The position numbers were made by a program, and so were the translations under genes. This document shows positions 19,230-27,401 of a DNA stretch of 64,000 nt, piece by piece. The DNA is from an uncultured Lachnospiraceae bacterium. Lineage in GTDB: Bacteria > Bacillota > Clostridia > Lachnospirales > Lachnospiraceae. The notes beneath the pieces are model-generated. The model saw only the letters and a program-made list of their open reading frames with translations, was not told the origin of the DNA and searched no databases. The stretch's first letter is position 1. Every line of letters starts with the position of its first letter. The DNA is taken from contig ONHB01000012.1 of assembly GCA_900317505.1 (NCBI GenBank), positions 1-64,000 of the forward strand, written 5' to 3'.

Positions 19230-19502
19230 TTAGTCCTGTGCATCATCCGACACAAGATCCACATCTTCGAGGATGTCTTCAAAAATGGCAGCTACCGCAT
19301 CAAGCTCCTGATCGTCGCTGACAATTTCATATACACCTTCTGTATCTTCTTCTGAGGACAGATCCCTTAAGATCAGGGCCTCTGCATCTCCGTCTTCTTT
19401 ATCTGTAACTAAAAGGTAGTTGATACCACCCAGTCTTGTCTGTTCTAATACATAAAATTCAACAGGTTCTGATCCCTGCTGGCTAAATTTGATTTTCTCC
19501 AC
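19230..19502 (-). CDS. DUF1292 family protein
   Basis: 90 residues, very acidic at the C-terminus. The small beta-rich domain (VEFYVLEQTRLGGINYLLVTD pattern, read here as VEFYVLEQTRL then GGINYLLVTD) is typical of DUF1292 (B. subtilis YrzB). No biochemical function is known. I place the start at GTG of VEKIKFSQ, because AAGGAG lies six bases upstream. An ATG at 19538 overlapping the ruvX stop would add 12 residues. It is third in the IreB-RuvX-DUF1292 operon, an order conserved in Firmicutes. Confidence 0.85.
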   Translation of the reverse strand: MEKIKFSQQGSEPVEFYVLEQTRLGGINYLLVTDKEDGDAEALILRDLSSEEDTEGVYEIVSDDQELDAVAAIFEDILEDVDLVSDDAQD

Positions 19503-19534
19503 GTTTGTCTCCTTGCCTATAGCAAAACCATCTG

Positions 19535-19969
19535 TCACTGCTTATCCTGCAGCAGCAGGCTGTCCAGATATCCCTGCAGGATAAAGGATGCTGCAATCGC
19601 ATCTACATATTCTTTGCGGTTTTCGCGACGGATACCGGCTTCCATCATGACACGGTCTGCGGATACTGTGGTCAGTCTCTCATCCCACATCACCGGCTCT
19701 ATTCCGGTACGACGGAACACCATATCGGCAAATTCCCTGCTCTTTTCGACGCGCTCGCCCTCTGTATTGTTCATATTTTTGGGCAGACCGATCACGATCC
19801 GGTCAACCTCATACTCTTCGATCAGTTCTTCAATTCTTGCCAAGGTCTGTCTCAGCTTGTTTTCCGATTTTCTGCGGATGATCTCCACGCTCTGTGCCGT
19901 AACCAATAAAGGATCACTGACAGCAACTCCTACCGTTTTTGATCCGAAATCCAGTCCCATGATCCTCAT
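19535..19969 (-). CDS. ruvX: YqgF-type Holliday junction resolvase / pre-16S rRNA nuclease
   Basis: 144 residues, RNase H-like fold. The first strand carries the catalytic Asp in [16 protein letters not shown] (about 5-20), [13 protein letters not shown] lies near 60, and DERLTTVSA carries the second acidic site near 100. The family is implicated in 16S rRNA 5'-end maturation and has been described as a Holliday junction resolvase. The start ATG has AGAGGA upstream. It lies 12 bases after ireB. Confidence 0.93.
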   Translation of the reverse strand: MRIMGLDFGSKTVGVAVSDPLLVTAQSVEIIRRKSENKLRQTLARIEELIEEYEVDRIVIGLPKNMNNTEGERVEKSREFADMVFRRTGIEPVMWDERLTTVSADRVMMEAGIRRENRKEYVDAIAASFILQGYLDSLLLQDKQ

Positions 19970-19981
19970 AAGTATATCCTC

Positions 19982-20242
19982 TTATTTCCAATTATTTGTC
20001 CGAATGTACTGCTTTAACATTTCTTCAACCAGTTCATCACGTTCAACCTTCATGATCAGGCTTCTGGCATTCATATGACTTGTAATATAGGTCGGATCCC
20101 CTGACATAATGTAGCCGACAATCTGGCTGACGGGATCGTATCCTTTTTCTGTAAGTGCTTCATATACGGTAGATAAAACAATCTTGACGCCGTTTTCCGG
20201 CTCCGTAACTTTAAAATATTGTGTACTTCCTAAATCTGGCAT
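19982..20242 (-). CDS. ireB: IreB family regulatory phosphoprotein (UPF0297)
   Basis: 86 residues. The sequence LGSTQYFKV at the start and QIVGYIMSGDPTYITSH in the middle are the UPF0297 hallmark. In Enterococcus IreB is phosphorylated by the PASTA kinase IreK and tunes cephalosporin resistance; the wider role is cell-envelope signalling. The Thr residues of the SGDPTYITS segment and the N-terminal Thr are candidate phospho-sites. The ATG of MPDLGST has AAAGGA upstream. The first gene of the operon, with a good promoter 30-60 bases before it. Confidence 0.9.
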   Translation of the reverse strand: MPDLGSTQYFKVTEPENGVKIVLSTVYEALTEKGYDPVSQIVGYIMSGDPTYITSHMNARSLIMKVERDELVEEMLKQYIRTNNWK

Positions 20243-20273
20243 TTTATCACGTCCTTTATCCATAGATATTGAT

Positions 20274-20302
20274 ATTTTACCCCATTTTCCATAAAATTAC
20301 AA
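20274..20302 (-). promoter_or_regulatory. Promoter of the ireB-ruvX-DUF1292 operon
   Basis: Minus-strand TTGTAA (20297-20302), a 17-base spacer and TAAAAT (20274-20279), about 30 bases before the start codon. Confidence 0.65.
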
Positions 20303-20358
20303 CTTTGGGGGCATAAAAACTGTACAATCCCTCTGTTAAGCAGGTTGCTTTCACAGAT

Positions 20359-21828
20359 TTAACAGTCCTCCAGTTCCAGAATCTCATCCGTCAGCATCCC
20401 TTTCAGTCTGCCGCTTATGATCTTTCCGGACAACTCTTTTTCTGACATCTTACTATCCATCTTTTTAGCAACCTTTACATACCTCATGGTATGGCCGATC
20501 ATATACCGGCTGCCGTTAATTTCTTTTTCCTCTTCTAACAGGACAGACTCTTCCTTGCCTATAAAGGACTGCCGGTACGCAAGTGACTGCTTTTGTTCCA
20601 GTAAAAGCAGCTCATGTGTCCTCTGCTTTTTGACATTGCCGTCTATCTGATCCGGCATGGTGGCTGCCACCGTATTTTTTCTCCGCGAATAGGGAAAGAT
20701 ATGCATTTCAAAAAAATGAATATCGGACAGAAATTCCCTGGTCTGAAGAAATTCTTCCTCTGTTTCACCCGGAAAACCCGCAATCACATCGGTGGTAATA
20801 GCCGGATTGTCAAAATATTTCCGTAGATATGCCACGCCCTGACGGTACTCATCCGTCGTATAGTGACGGTTCATGCGGCGAAGTGTCTCATCGCAGCCGC
20901 TCTGCAGCGACAGATGAAAATGAGGACATATCTTGTGAAGCCCGGATAAATGTCTGGCAAAGCCTTCGGTCACAACTCTTGGCTCCAGCGATCCCAGCCG
21001 TATCCTCTCCACTCCATCAATGTCGTGGATAAAGTCGATCAGCTCTTCCAGTCTGGATACTCCCTTTCCATAAGTTACCACTTCCTTACCGGCCTCTGTT
21101 TCAAGCTCTGTCTCTTTTAAATATTCGGGATCAAAGTCTATGCCGTAGGAGCTGATATGAATCCCGGTTAAAACAAATTCCTGATATCCTGCCCTGACCA
21201 GTCCTTCAATCTCACTGCGGATATCCTCCGGCTGTCTCGAACGGACACGTCCTCTGGCAAACGGAATAATACAATAGGTGCAGAACTGATTGCATCCGTC
21301 CTGGATCTTGATATATGCGCGAGTGTGCTCACCGGTTTTTTTCAGCTGCATTTCTTCGTATTCATTTGTATGGTTGATATCTATAATTGTCTGATGCTCT
21401 GCTTCTTCATTTTGTTGCTCTTTTAAAACATCAGCTCCGCTGTCATCCGCAGCCGGTTTTCTCCATACAGTTTTGTCAAGATAGTTTTCCACAATCTCAA
21501 CCGTATCCTTTTTACGGTTGTTACCGATTGCGAGATCAATACACGGATCCAGCTCCACCTGCTCGCTGTCCGTCTGGACATAACAGCCCAGCGCCACGAC
21601 CACAGCGTCCGGATTCCTCTTTTTAGCCTGATGCAGCATCTGCCTGCTTTTTCTATCTGCAATATTGGTTACCGTACAGGTATTGACAATGTAAACATCT
21701 GCATTTTGATCAAAAGGTACAATACAATATCCCTTTTCTTCAAATTTTTGTTGCACAACATCCAACTCGTAGGAGTTTACCTTGCATCCCAGGTTATGAA
21801 ATGCCACATTTTGTATCTTTTTTTTCAC
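20359..21828 (-). CDS. mtaB: tRNA t6A37 methylthiotransferase MtaB
   Basis: 489 residues. A radical-SAM methylthiotransferase that converts t6A to ms2t6A at tRNA position 37. The N-terminal cluster domain has LGCKVNSYE (Cys near 14), NTCTVTN (near 49) and GCYVQ (near 83). The radical-SAM motif CNQFCTYC is near 180, and a TRAM domain closes the protein. Compared with typical MtaB (about 430-450 residues) there is an extra hydrophilic segment of roughly 40 residues between the two cluster domains (around 120-160, rich in Glu, Asp and Asn). The start is GTG (minus strand of 21826-21828). It diverges from the HPr-like gene. Confidence 0.93.
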   Translation of the reverse strand: MKKKIQNVAFHNLGCKVNSYELDVVQQKFEEKGYCIVPFDQNADVYIVNTCTVTNIADRKSRQMLHQAKKRNPDAVVVALGCYVQTDSEQVELDPCIDLAIGNNRKKDTVEIVENYLDKTVWRKPAADDSGADVLKEQQNEEAEHQTIIDINHTNEYEEMQLKKTGEHTRAYIKIQDGCNQFCTYCIIPFARGRVRSRQPEDIRSEIEGLVRAGYQEFVLTGIHISSYGIDFDPEYLKETELETEAGKEVVTYGKGVSRLEELIDFIHDIDGVERIRLGSLEPRVVTEGFARHLSGLHKICPHFHLSLQSGCDETLRRMNRHYTTDEYRQGVAYLRKYFDNPAITTDVIAGFPGETEEEFLQTREFLSDIHFFEMHIFPYSRRKNTVAATMPDQIDGNVKKQRTHELLLLEQKQSLAYRQSFIGKEESVLLEEEKEINGSRYMIGHTMRYVKVAKKMDSKMSEKELSGKIISGRLKGMLTDEILELEDC

Positions 21829-21849
21829 AATCTTTGTACTCTTTTCTTA

Positions 21850-21878
21850 TTGACTTTTCAATATCTAACCTTTAGTAT
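21850..21878 (+). promoter_or_regulatory. Probable promoter of the HPr-like gene
   Basis: TTGACT at 21850-21855, 17 bases, then TAGTAT at 21873-21878. An overlapping TATAAA at 21876-21881 has a 20-base spacer. It lies 37 bases before the start codon. Confidence 0.5.
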
Positions 21879-21915
21879 AAAGGAGAAGGTATTAATTGAA
21901 AAGGAGGAATTTTTA

Positions 21916-22146
21916 ATGAAAACAGTTCAGATTTCATTAAACTCAATTGACAAAGTAAAATCATTTGTTAATGACATCACAAAATTCGATTATGATTTCG
22001 ATCTTGTTTCAGGAAGATACGTAATCGATGCAAAATCTATCATGGGTATCTTCAGTTTAGATCTTTCTAAGCCGATCGATTTAAACATCCACGCAGAAGA
22101 CAATATTGATGATGTATTAGCAGTATTGAAACCTTACATTATTTAA
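21916..22146 (+). CDS. HPr-like protein lacking the active-site histidine
   Basis: 76 residues with an HPr fold by pattern. The helix-2 region AKSIMGIFSLDL (39-50) aligns with the regulatory Ser46 site of HPr, and Ser41 here is the counterpart. The N-terminal GLHARP motif with phospho-His15 is absent; the equivalent segment reads LNSIDKVKSFV. It therefore cannot take phosphate from enzyme I by the usual route. It may act as a regulator through serine phosphorylation or be a structural paralogue (inference). AAGGAGG lies at a good distance from the ATG. It is monocistronic with its own promoter and terminator, and HprK is encoded at 59549-60481. Confidence 0.75.
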   Translation: MKTVQISLNSIDKVKSFVNDITKFDYDFDLVSGRYVIDAKSIMGIFSLDLSKPIDLNIHAEDNIDDVLAVLKPYII

Positions 22147-22150
22147 TTGA

Positions 22151-22198
22151 GTTCGCGGTACGAACCGCACACAACCTGACATCTGTTATGCAGATGTC
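22151..22198 (+). other. Hairpin-rich 3' region of the HPr-like transcript
   Basis: GCGGT/ACCGC (22155-22168) and GACATCTG/CAGATGTC (22178-22198) fold in series just after the stop codon and before the terminator. They could stabilise the short mRNA or be a small RNA released from it. Confidence 0.5.
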
Positions 22199-22220
22199 AC
22201 ATATTGGAAAGAAAGTATTC

Positions 22221-22249
22221 AGCCGGTATATAGTACCGGCTGATTTTTT
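22221..22249 (+). terminator. Terminator of the HPr-like gene
   Basis: AGCCGGTA (22221-22228) pairs with TACCGGCT (22234-22241), and a six-T run follows at 22244-22249. Confidence 0.9.
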
Positions 22250-22319
22250 ACCTTGTAATTTACTGTCCGCTCTGCTATTCTTAATATAGTGAACAGTTTA
22301 TCACAAAAGGGGTTATATT

Positions 22320-22826
22320 ATGAGGGAAAATAAAGGTTTTTCATTGGTCGAGCTGATCACCGTTATTGCGATCATGGGCGTCTTAGTCGGCATCCTGGTT
22401 CCGACCTATATGATTTATGTACAAAAGTCTCGAGTTTCCAGCGATTCACAGCTGGTCGATTCCATTTCCAAAGCACTGACCTATGCGGCAACGGATCCCA
22501 AGACATCTGAGGATGCTGCCAGCACGGCATTGCTCAACAGTCTCAGCAATCCCACCAAATTAGAAGATTTAGGCTCTCCTTCCGGCAATGTCCTTGCCGC
22601 AGAGATCATGGATACACTTTGTCTGCCCGACCTTAACCAGTCGACCTACGAAGCACTGATCAAGTCAGCGCACGCTTCCAACTGCCATATATACATCCAG
22701 AACCGCGGCACGCTGGATACGCCCTTTGTGGTATGGATCAGCAACACTGACAAAAGAGGACACGGTGACACCTCCAACAATGCACCGACCATGGACGATA
22801 TCGGCAACTGTATCTGCGTTGAATAG
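22320..22826 (+). CDS. Type IV prepilin-like protein
   Basis: 168 residues. The N-terminus has the prepilin leader and cleavage/methylation motif KGFSLVELITVIAIMG: a short basic leader, Gly, then Phe with Glu at +5, and a hydrophobic helix to about residue 30. The rest is a hydrophilic globular head with two late cysteines close to the end (NCHIYIQ and GNCICVE), possibly a disulfide. It would be cut by a prepilin peptidase and assembled into a pilus or pseudopilus. No other pilus gene lies nearby, so it is an orphan here. RBS AAAGGGG precedes the ATG. The specific pilus type is not determined. Confidence 0.85.
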   Translation: MRENKGFSLVELITVIAIMGVLVGILVPTYMIYVQKSRVSSDSQLVDSISKALTYAATDPKTSEDAASTALLNSLSNPTKLEDLGSPSGNVLAAEIMDTLCLPDLNQSTYEALIKSAHASNCHIYIQNRGTLDTPFVVWISNTDKRGHGDTSNNAPTMDDIGNCICVE

Positions 22827-22860
22827 ACAAGTTGAAAATCCACATTGATGATACAAACAA

Positions 22861-22886
22861 AATGCACAGCTTTCCGGCTGTGCATT
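22861..22886. terminator. Bidirectional terminator between the prepilin and thiI genes
   Basis: AATGCACAGC (22861-22870) pairs with GCTGTGCATT (22877-22886). A T-run follows on the plus strand, and TTTTGTTTG follows on the minus strand. The two flanking genes converge on it. Confidence 0.85.
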
Positions 22887-22985
22887 TTTATTATCTATTC
22901 GTTTTATTTATCATATTATGATCCCCCATATCGGATTCAACATAATATGTGAATAATCATCCATTAGATAGATCAGACTGCGGTT

Positions 22986-24164
22986 TTACTGCACTTTGAT
23001 GATCTCACGTGTCTTGAGTGCTGTTTCCACCATTTCATCAATCTTATCAAATACATTCTGCTCATGCTGTCTGATTACCTTTAAATTGGGCTTGGTAACC
23101 GGATGCTTTGCCACAAATATGGTACAGCAGTCCTCAAACGGCAGGATAGATGTCTCATAGGTATTGATCTTTTCAGAAATATCCACAATATCCTGTTTGT
23201 CAAATGCAATAAGCGGACGGTAAACCGGAAGAGTGCATACCTCGTTGGTCGCCATCAGCGCCTGCATCGTCTGGCTGGCTACCTGGCCGATGCTTTCTCC
23301 TGTTACCAGCCCCAGACATTCTGTCTCTTTGGCGATCATTTCAGCGATACGCATCATATACCGGCGCATGATAATGGTAAGCTCATCATGAGGGCATTTC
23401 TCATAAATGTAAAGCTGGATATCTGTAAAGTTGATCACATGCAGGTTGATCGGACCGGAATATTCGGATACGAAACGGGCAAGATCCACAACCTTTTGTT
23501 TCGCTCTCTCACTGGTGTACGGCGGTGCATGGAAGTATACAGCTTCAAGAGTTACCCCTCGCTTACTGATCATATATCCGGCTACCGGAGAATCGATACC
23601 ACCGGACAACAGAAGCATTGCCTTTCCACCGGTACCCACCGGCATTCCGCCGGGTCCCGGAATGACCTCTGAATAAATATATATTTTTTCCCGGATTTCA
23701 ATATTGAGCTCGATATCCGGATTGTGCACATCTACCTTCATCTCAGGGAAAGCGTCCAAGATTACGCCACCCATATCGGCATTGACTTCCATGGAGCTCT
23801 TCGGATAATTTTTTCTGGCTCTTCTGGTACATACCTTAAAGGTCTTATTTTTATCCGGATACACATTTTCAATAAAATTGATGACATCCTTTCCGAGCTT
23901 TTCAAAGCCTTCATCCTCTACATATACAACCGGACAGATACCGGAAATACCAAATACTTTTTTGAGCGCAGCCACGGTCTCGTCAAAATCAAACTCGCTG
24001 ACTGCATCCACATAAATTCTTCCCTGTGTTCTTCTGGTCTTGAACTGACCCTCTATTTTGGAAAGGGCAAACTCGATCTGTCTTACAAGCGCTTCTTCAA
24101 AAAGATATCTGTTTTTTCCCTTTACTCCAATCTCTGCGTACTTAATTAAAAATGCGGTAAACAT
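22986..24164 (-). CDS. thiI: tRNA 4-thiouridine synthetase ThiI (no rhodanese domain)
   Basis: 392 residues. The order is an N-terminal ferredoxin-like domain, a THUMP domain (about 60-165) and a PP-loop ATPase domain with the signature LLSGGIDSPVAGYM near 185. It adenylates U8 of tRNA for sulfur transfer. The C-terminal rhodanese domain of the E. coli protein is missing, as in many Firmicutes. The conserved cysteine near the end of the PP-loop domain is in FEDCCTIF. The sulfur donor is likely the cysteine desulfurase encoded just upstream in the same direction. RBS GAGAGGAG precedes the ATG. Confidence 0.96.
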   Translation of the reverse strand: MFTAFLIKYAEIGVKGKNRYLFEEALVRQIEFALSKIEGQFKTRRTQGRIYVDAVSEFDFDETVAALKKVFGISGICPVVYVEDEGFEKLGKDVINFIENVYPDKNKTFKVCTRRARKNYPKSSMEVNADMGGVILDAFPEMKVDVHNPDIELNIEIREKIYIYSEVIPGPGGMPVGTGGKAMLLLSGGIDSPVAGYMISKRGVTLEAVYFHAPPYTSERAKQKVVDLARFVSEYSGPINLHVINFTDIQLYIYEKCPHDELTIIMRRYMMRIAEMIAKETECLGLVTGESIGQVASQTMQALMATNEVCTLPVYRPLIAFDKQDIVDISEKINTYETSILPFEDCCTIFVAKHPVTKPNLKVIRQHEQNVFDKIDEMVETALKTREIIKVQ

Positions 24165-24219
24165 TTCTTTCTCCTCTCATGATAAAATCGGTGTCTCTCC
24201 GATCACATATATTTTACAT

Positions 24220-24280
24220 GCATATTCTGCACATCTATTTGCATATCTGCTTTATGATACATGTCGCATATCTGCTTTAT
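24220..24280 (-). repeat. Short direct repeats between the desulfurase and thiI
   Basis: GCATATCTGCTTTAT occurs at 24241-24255 and again at 24266-24280, and a degenerate GCATATTCTGC starts at 24220. They fall in the gap between the two genes. Spacings of 21 and 25 bases suggest either slippage or binding sites; no function can be shown. Confidence 0.55.
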
Positions 24281-24295
24281 ATACCGGATGCAGCT

Positions 24296-25450
24296 TTAGT
24301 GTCTTGTATATCTGCGAAGCATCGGCACAAGCTCATAGATACATTTTAATGTATAATCGATTTCCTCCTGTGTCGTAAATACACTCAGGCTGAAACGGAT
24401 GGTGGAATCCATCAGATCTGTCGAAAGCTTCATGGCATTTAGCGTATCACTGACGGTATGCTTGTGTGAAGCACAGGCACTTCCTGCCGATACATAGATG
24501 CCCTTATCCTCTAGCGAATGCAGCATGACCTCTGACCTGATACCGGCGATAGATGCCGATACAATATGAGGTGCTCCGGTCTCATCCTGCGGTCCGTTGA
24601 TCTTGACATGGTCAATCCTTGACAGACCATCGACAAGTCTTTTTTTCAATGCATATAAGCGGTTGGTATCCTCCACAAGATCTTTGTAGATCAGTTCACT
24701 GGCCTTTCCAAGTCCGGCTACACCCGGAATATTTTCCGTACCGGAACGGTAACCGTTCTGCTGTCCGCCACCGTAGATGATCGGTTTAATCTTGACCTTT
24801 TCATCAATATACAAAAAACCGGTTCCCTTAGGTCCGTGTATTTTGTGGCCACTTACCGATACCATATCGATCTTCCACTTCTTGGGAAGCAGACGAAGCT
24901 TTCCAAATCCCTGCACTGCATCAACATGGAACAAGGTCTTAGGATTGACGCTCTTGATGATCTCTCCGGCCTCGTCGATCGGCTGTATGGCTCCGACCTC
25001 ATTGTTGACAAACATAATGGATACCAGGATCGTATCCGGTCTGATCGCTCTTTTCAGCTCTTCAAGTGAAATCTGTCCGTATTCATCCACAGACAGATAG
25101 GTCATTTCAAATCCGAGCTCCTTTAAATGATCCATTGTCCGTAAAATAGCCGGATGCTCAATCTGCGTAGTTATCAGATGCTTACCACTGCGATGGTTGG
25201 CAAATGCCGTCCCCATCAGGGCCCAGTTATCCGATTCGGTTCCTCCTGAGGTAAAATAGATCTCTTTTTCCTTTACCTTCATAATTCCCGCAATCGCAGA
25301 CTTGCTATATTTCAGATACTTCTCGGCATCCACACCCTTTTGGTGCATGCTTGAAGCATTTCCATAATCATGGGTCATAATATCCGCAACCAGTTCGGCA
25401 ACCTCGGGGTATGCTTTTGTTGTTGCAGAATTGTCCAAATATATTTCCAT
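24296..25450 (-). CDS. Cysteine desulfurase (NifS/IscS type)
   Basis: 384 residues, PLP enzyme that removes sulfur from cysteine and passes it on as persulfide. The cofactor lysine sits in VSGHKIHGPKG (about 200), and the active cysteine in the SAGSACAS loop (about 325). Near the N-terminus LDNSATTKAYPEV and the FTSGGTESDNWALMG block are typical of the NifS-like class. Gene order with thiI suggests a dedicated role in tRNA 4-thiouridylation, as with B. subtilis NifZ-ThiI. RBS GGGAG is upstream of the ATG. Confidence 0.95.
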   Translation of the reverse strand: MEIYLDNSATTKAYPEVAELVADIMTHDYGNASSMHQKGVDAEKYLKYSKSAIAGIMKVKEKEIYFTSGGTESDNWALMGTAFANHRSGKHLITTQIEHPAILRTMDHLKELGFEMTYLSVDEYGQISLEELKRAIRPDTILVSIMFVNNEVGAIQPIDEAGEIIKSVNPKTLFHVDAVQGFGKLRLLPKKWKIDMVSVSGHKIHGPKGTGFLYIDEKVKIKPIIYGGGQQNGYRSGTENIPGVAGLGKASELIYKDLVEDTNRLYALKKRLVDGLSRIDHVKINGPQDETGAPHIVSASIAGIRSEVMLHSLEDKGIYVSAGSACASHKHTVSDTLNAMKLSTDLMDSTIRFSLSVFTTQEEIDYTLKCIYELVPMLRRYTRH

Positions 25451-25527
25451 TGTCTTAAACTCCCTTCATAGGTTTCCTGTGTTTCTTACTATTATCCTAT
25501 GTTAAAACAGGCATCCAAGTGACTGAA

Positions 25528-26289
25528 TTACGCGTCCATATCCGGCATTGCAATCTCCATCTGATACATCAGAATTGACAGCACTGTCATTCCTGCCGTT
25601 TCGGTGCGAAGGATCCGTTTTCCAAGGGAAATCGCCTGAAATCCACACTCTGTGGCTGTCATTACTTCTTTTTCATCAAAGCCGCCCTCCGGTCCGATCC
25701 ATACCGCAACACTGTCTCCCGGACGGATGGACGAAACAAGCTCTTTGGTGGCTTCCATTCCGGTGGCAAGCTCATAAGGGAGCATCTTTACCTGCATGTT
25801 TTCGGCATAGGCAAGCGCCTCCTCTACAGAAAGAACACCATGCACCTTGGGAATGATGCCTCTTTTGCTCTGTTTGGCTGCCGATTCTGCAATGGTCTGC
25901 CAGCGTTTGCATTTTGACGCCGCCTTTTTGTCATCCAGGCGGACAACACAGCGCTTCATGGCAACCGGGATCACTTCGTAAACACCCAGTTCAACTGCCT
26001 TCTGGACGATCAGCTCCATCTTGTCTGACTTGGGAAGTCCCTGAAACAGATAGATTTTGGCAGGCAGCTCCACGCCGTCTTCTTTTATGAAACGCACCTC
26101 GCACTCTACCGTATCCTCTGTATATGCAACAATGCCGACACGGTATTCCTTCTGGTCGCAGCCGTTAGACAATGCTAACTCTTCACCGACCTTCATGCGC
26201 AGGACGTTTTTGATATGATTGACATCACTGCCCGTAATATACGCTTTGGTTCCCTGTATCTGTTCGGGCTCTACAAAAAACTGATACAT
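25528..26289 (-). CDS. rsmE: 16S rRNA m3U1498 methyltransferase
   Basis: 253 residues, SPOUT-class methyltransferase with a PUA-like N-terminal domain. Family motifs: IYLFQGLPKSDKMELIVQKAVELGV (given in parts: LFQGLPKSDKMELIVQK, AVELGV) near 75-100, WIGPEGGFDEKE near 195 and LGKRILRTETA near 222 (SAM/trefoil knot). It starts one base after the PrmA stop codon with GGAGG overlapping the end of that gene, so the two are coupled. The prmA-rsmE pair is conserved in Firmicutes. Confidence 0.95.
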   Translation of the reverse strand: MYQFFVEPEQIQGTKAYITGSDVNHIKNVLRMKVGEELALSNGCDQKEYRVGIVAYTEDTVECEVRFIKEDGVELPAKIYLFQGLPKSDKMELIVQKAVELGVYEVIPVAMKRCVVRLDDKKAASKCKRWQTIAESAAKQSKRGIIPKVHGVLSVEEALAYAENMQVKMLPYELATGMEATKELVSSIRPGDSVAVWIGPEGGFDEKEVMTATECGFQAISLGKRILRTETAGMTVLSILMYQMEIAMPDMDA

Positions 26290-26290
26290 A

Positions 26291-27331
26291 CTACCTCCGG
26301 GCTGTTACGCTGACCCATTCATTTTGTCTGGTCACTTCAAGTACTTCCATGCCTGCTGCCTTGACAGCATCCACAACCAGTTGCTCTTTTTCAGCAATGA
26401 TACCGGATGTAATATAAATTCCACCGGGCTTTAAACATTTTTTGACAACAGGGGTAAGCGGCAGCAATACCTCTGCAAGAATATTGGCTACTACGATATC
26501 ATACTTTTCATAACCAACTCTGTCCTGAATTTCAGGATCGGATATGATATTACCGATCATCATTTCAAACTGGTCTGCATTGACACCGTTGACTTCCATA
26601 TTTTCACGCACCGCTTCAACCGCGCAGGGATCCAGATCGGTTCCCACAGCCTCTTTAATGCCATACATCAAAGATACGATCGCTAATATTCCGCTTCCGG
26701 TTCCTACATCGAGTAAAACCGTCTCAGGCGTAATATATTTTTTAAGCTGACGGATGCAAAGCTGGGTTGTTTCATGCATACCGGTTCCAAATGCAGTTCC
26801 CGGATCAATATGCAAAATCTTTTTGTCCTGATCTTCAGGCTTTATCTCTTCCCATGAGGGTGTGACCAGAAGATCATCAATATAAAACTGATGGAAAAAC
26901 TCTTTCCAGTTGTTCAGCCAGTCTTTATCCTCGGTTTCGGAGATCGTGATGCTTCCTTCTCCTATATCCATATATTCCCGGATTTCAGAAAGTTTATTCC
27001 GGACAGCTTCCACAAGTGCATCCATATCGGGCGCCTGTCCATTGCTGACGATAAAATAGGAATTGTCCATATCATCTGAAAGACCATTCTGCGTTGCAAT
27101 TCCTTTTTCTTCATCATCTGAAGGAACCTCAACAAAAAAGCTCAAATATGCAATTCCGTCATCCTCCGGTCCATCAGGCAGGATATCGACAAACATCTGC
27201 TCTTTTTCCCATGCAGTAAGCGGCACATGATCCTCGATCATAGCGCCTTCCAGTCCCAGATCATACAGCTCTGAGATAATGATATCTTCTGCATCGGTAA
27301 CCGTTTTAACCGTTAGTTTTTTCCATTTCAT
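26291..27331 (-). CDS. prmA: Ribosomal protein L11 methyltransferase
   Basis: 346 residues from the chosen start. SAM-dependent enzyme that trimethylates L11 lysines. The C-terminal class I domain has LLDVGTGSGILAI (motif I, about 195), and the family motif VVANILAEVLLPL (about 265). HIDPGTAFGTGMHETT precedes motif I. The N-terminal L11-binding domain has a longer, acidic insertion than the E. coli protein. The start is uncertain: MKWKKLTV resembles homologues but has no ribosome site next to it; another ATG lies at 27352. A hairpin lies between an upstream AAAGGA and both starts. It is coupled to rsmE downstream. Confidence 0.93.
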   Translation of the reverse strand: MKWKKLTVKTVTDAEDIIISELYDLGLEGAMIEDHVPLTAWEKEQMFVDILPDGPEDDGIAYLSFFVEVPSDDEEKGIATQNGLSDDMDNSYFIVSNGQAPDMDALVEAVRNKLSEIREYMDIGEGSITISETEDKDWLNNWKEFFHQFYIDDLLVTPSWEEIKPEDQDKKILHIDPGTAFGTGMHETTQLCIRQLKKYITPETVLLDVGTGSGILAIVSLMYGIKEAVGTDLDPCAVEAVRENMEVNGVNADQFEMMIGNIISDPEIQDRVGYEKYDIVVANILAEVLLPLTPVVKKCLKPGGIYITSGIIAEKEQLVVDAVKAAGMEVLEVTRQNEWVSVTARR

Positions 27332-27343
27332 ATAGCTGATAAT

Positions 27344-27370
27344 CAAAACCATCGAATGAAAATGGTTTTG
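27344..27370 (-). other. Hairpin in the prmA translation start region
   Basis: CAAAACCAT (27344-27352) pairs with ATGGTTTTG (27362-27370). On the minus strand AAAGGA comes just before the stem, and the ATG of MKWKK comes 12 bases after it. The folded hairpin would bring the two closer. Confidence 0.45.
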
Positions 27371-27401
27371 TCCTTTCTCAATTATCTATGATTATTCTAA
27401 A

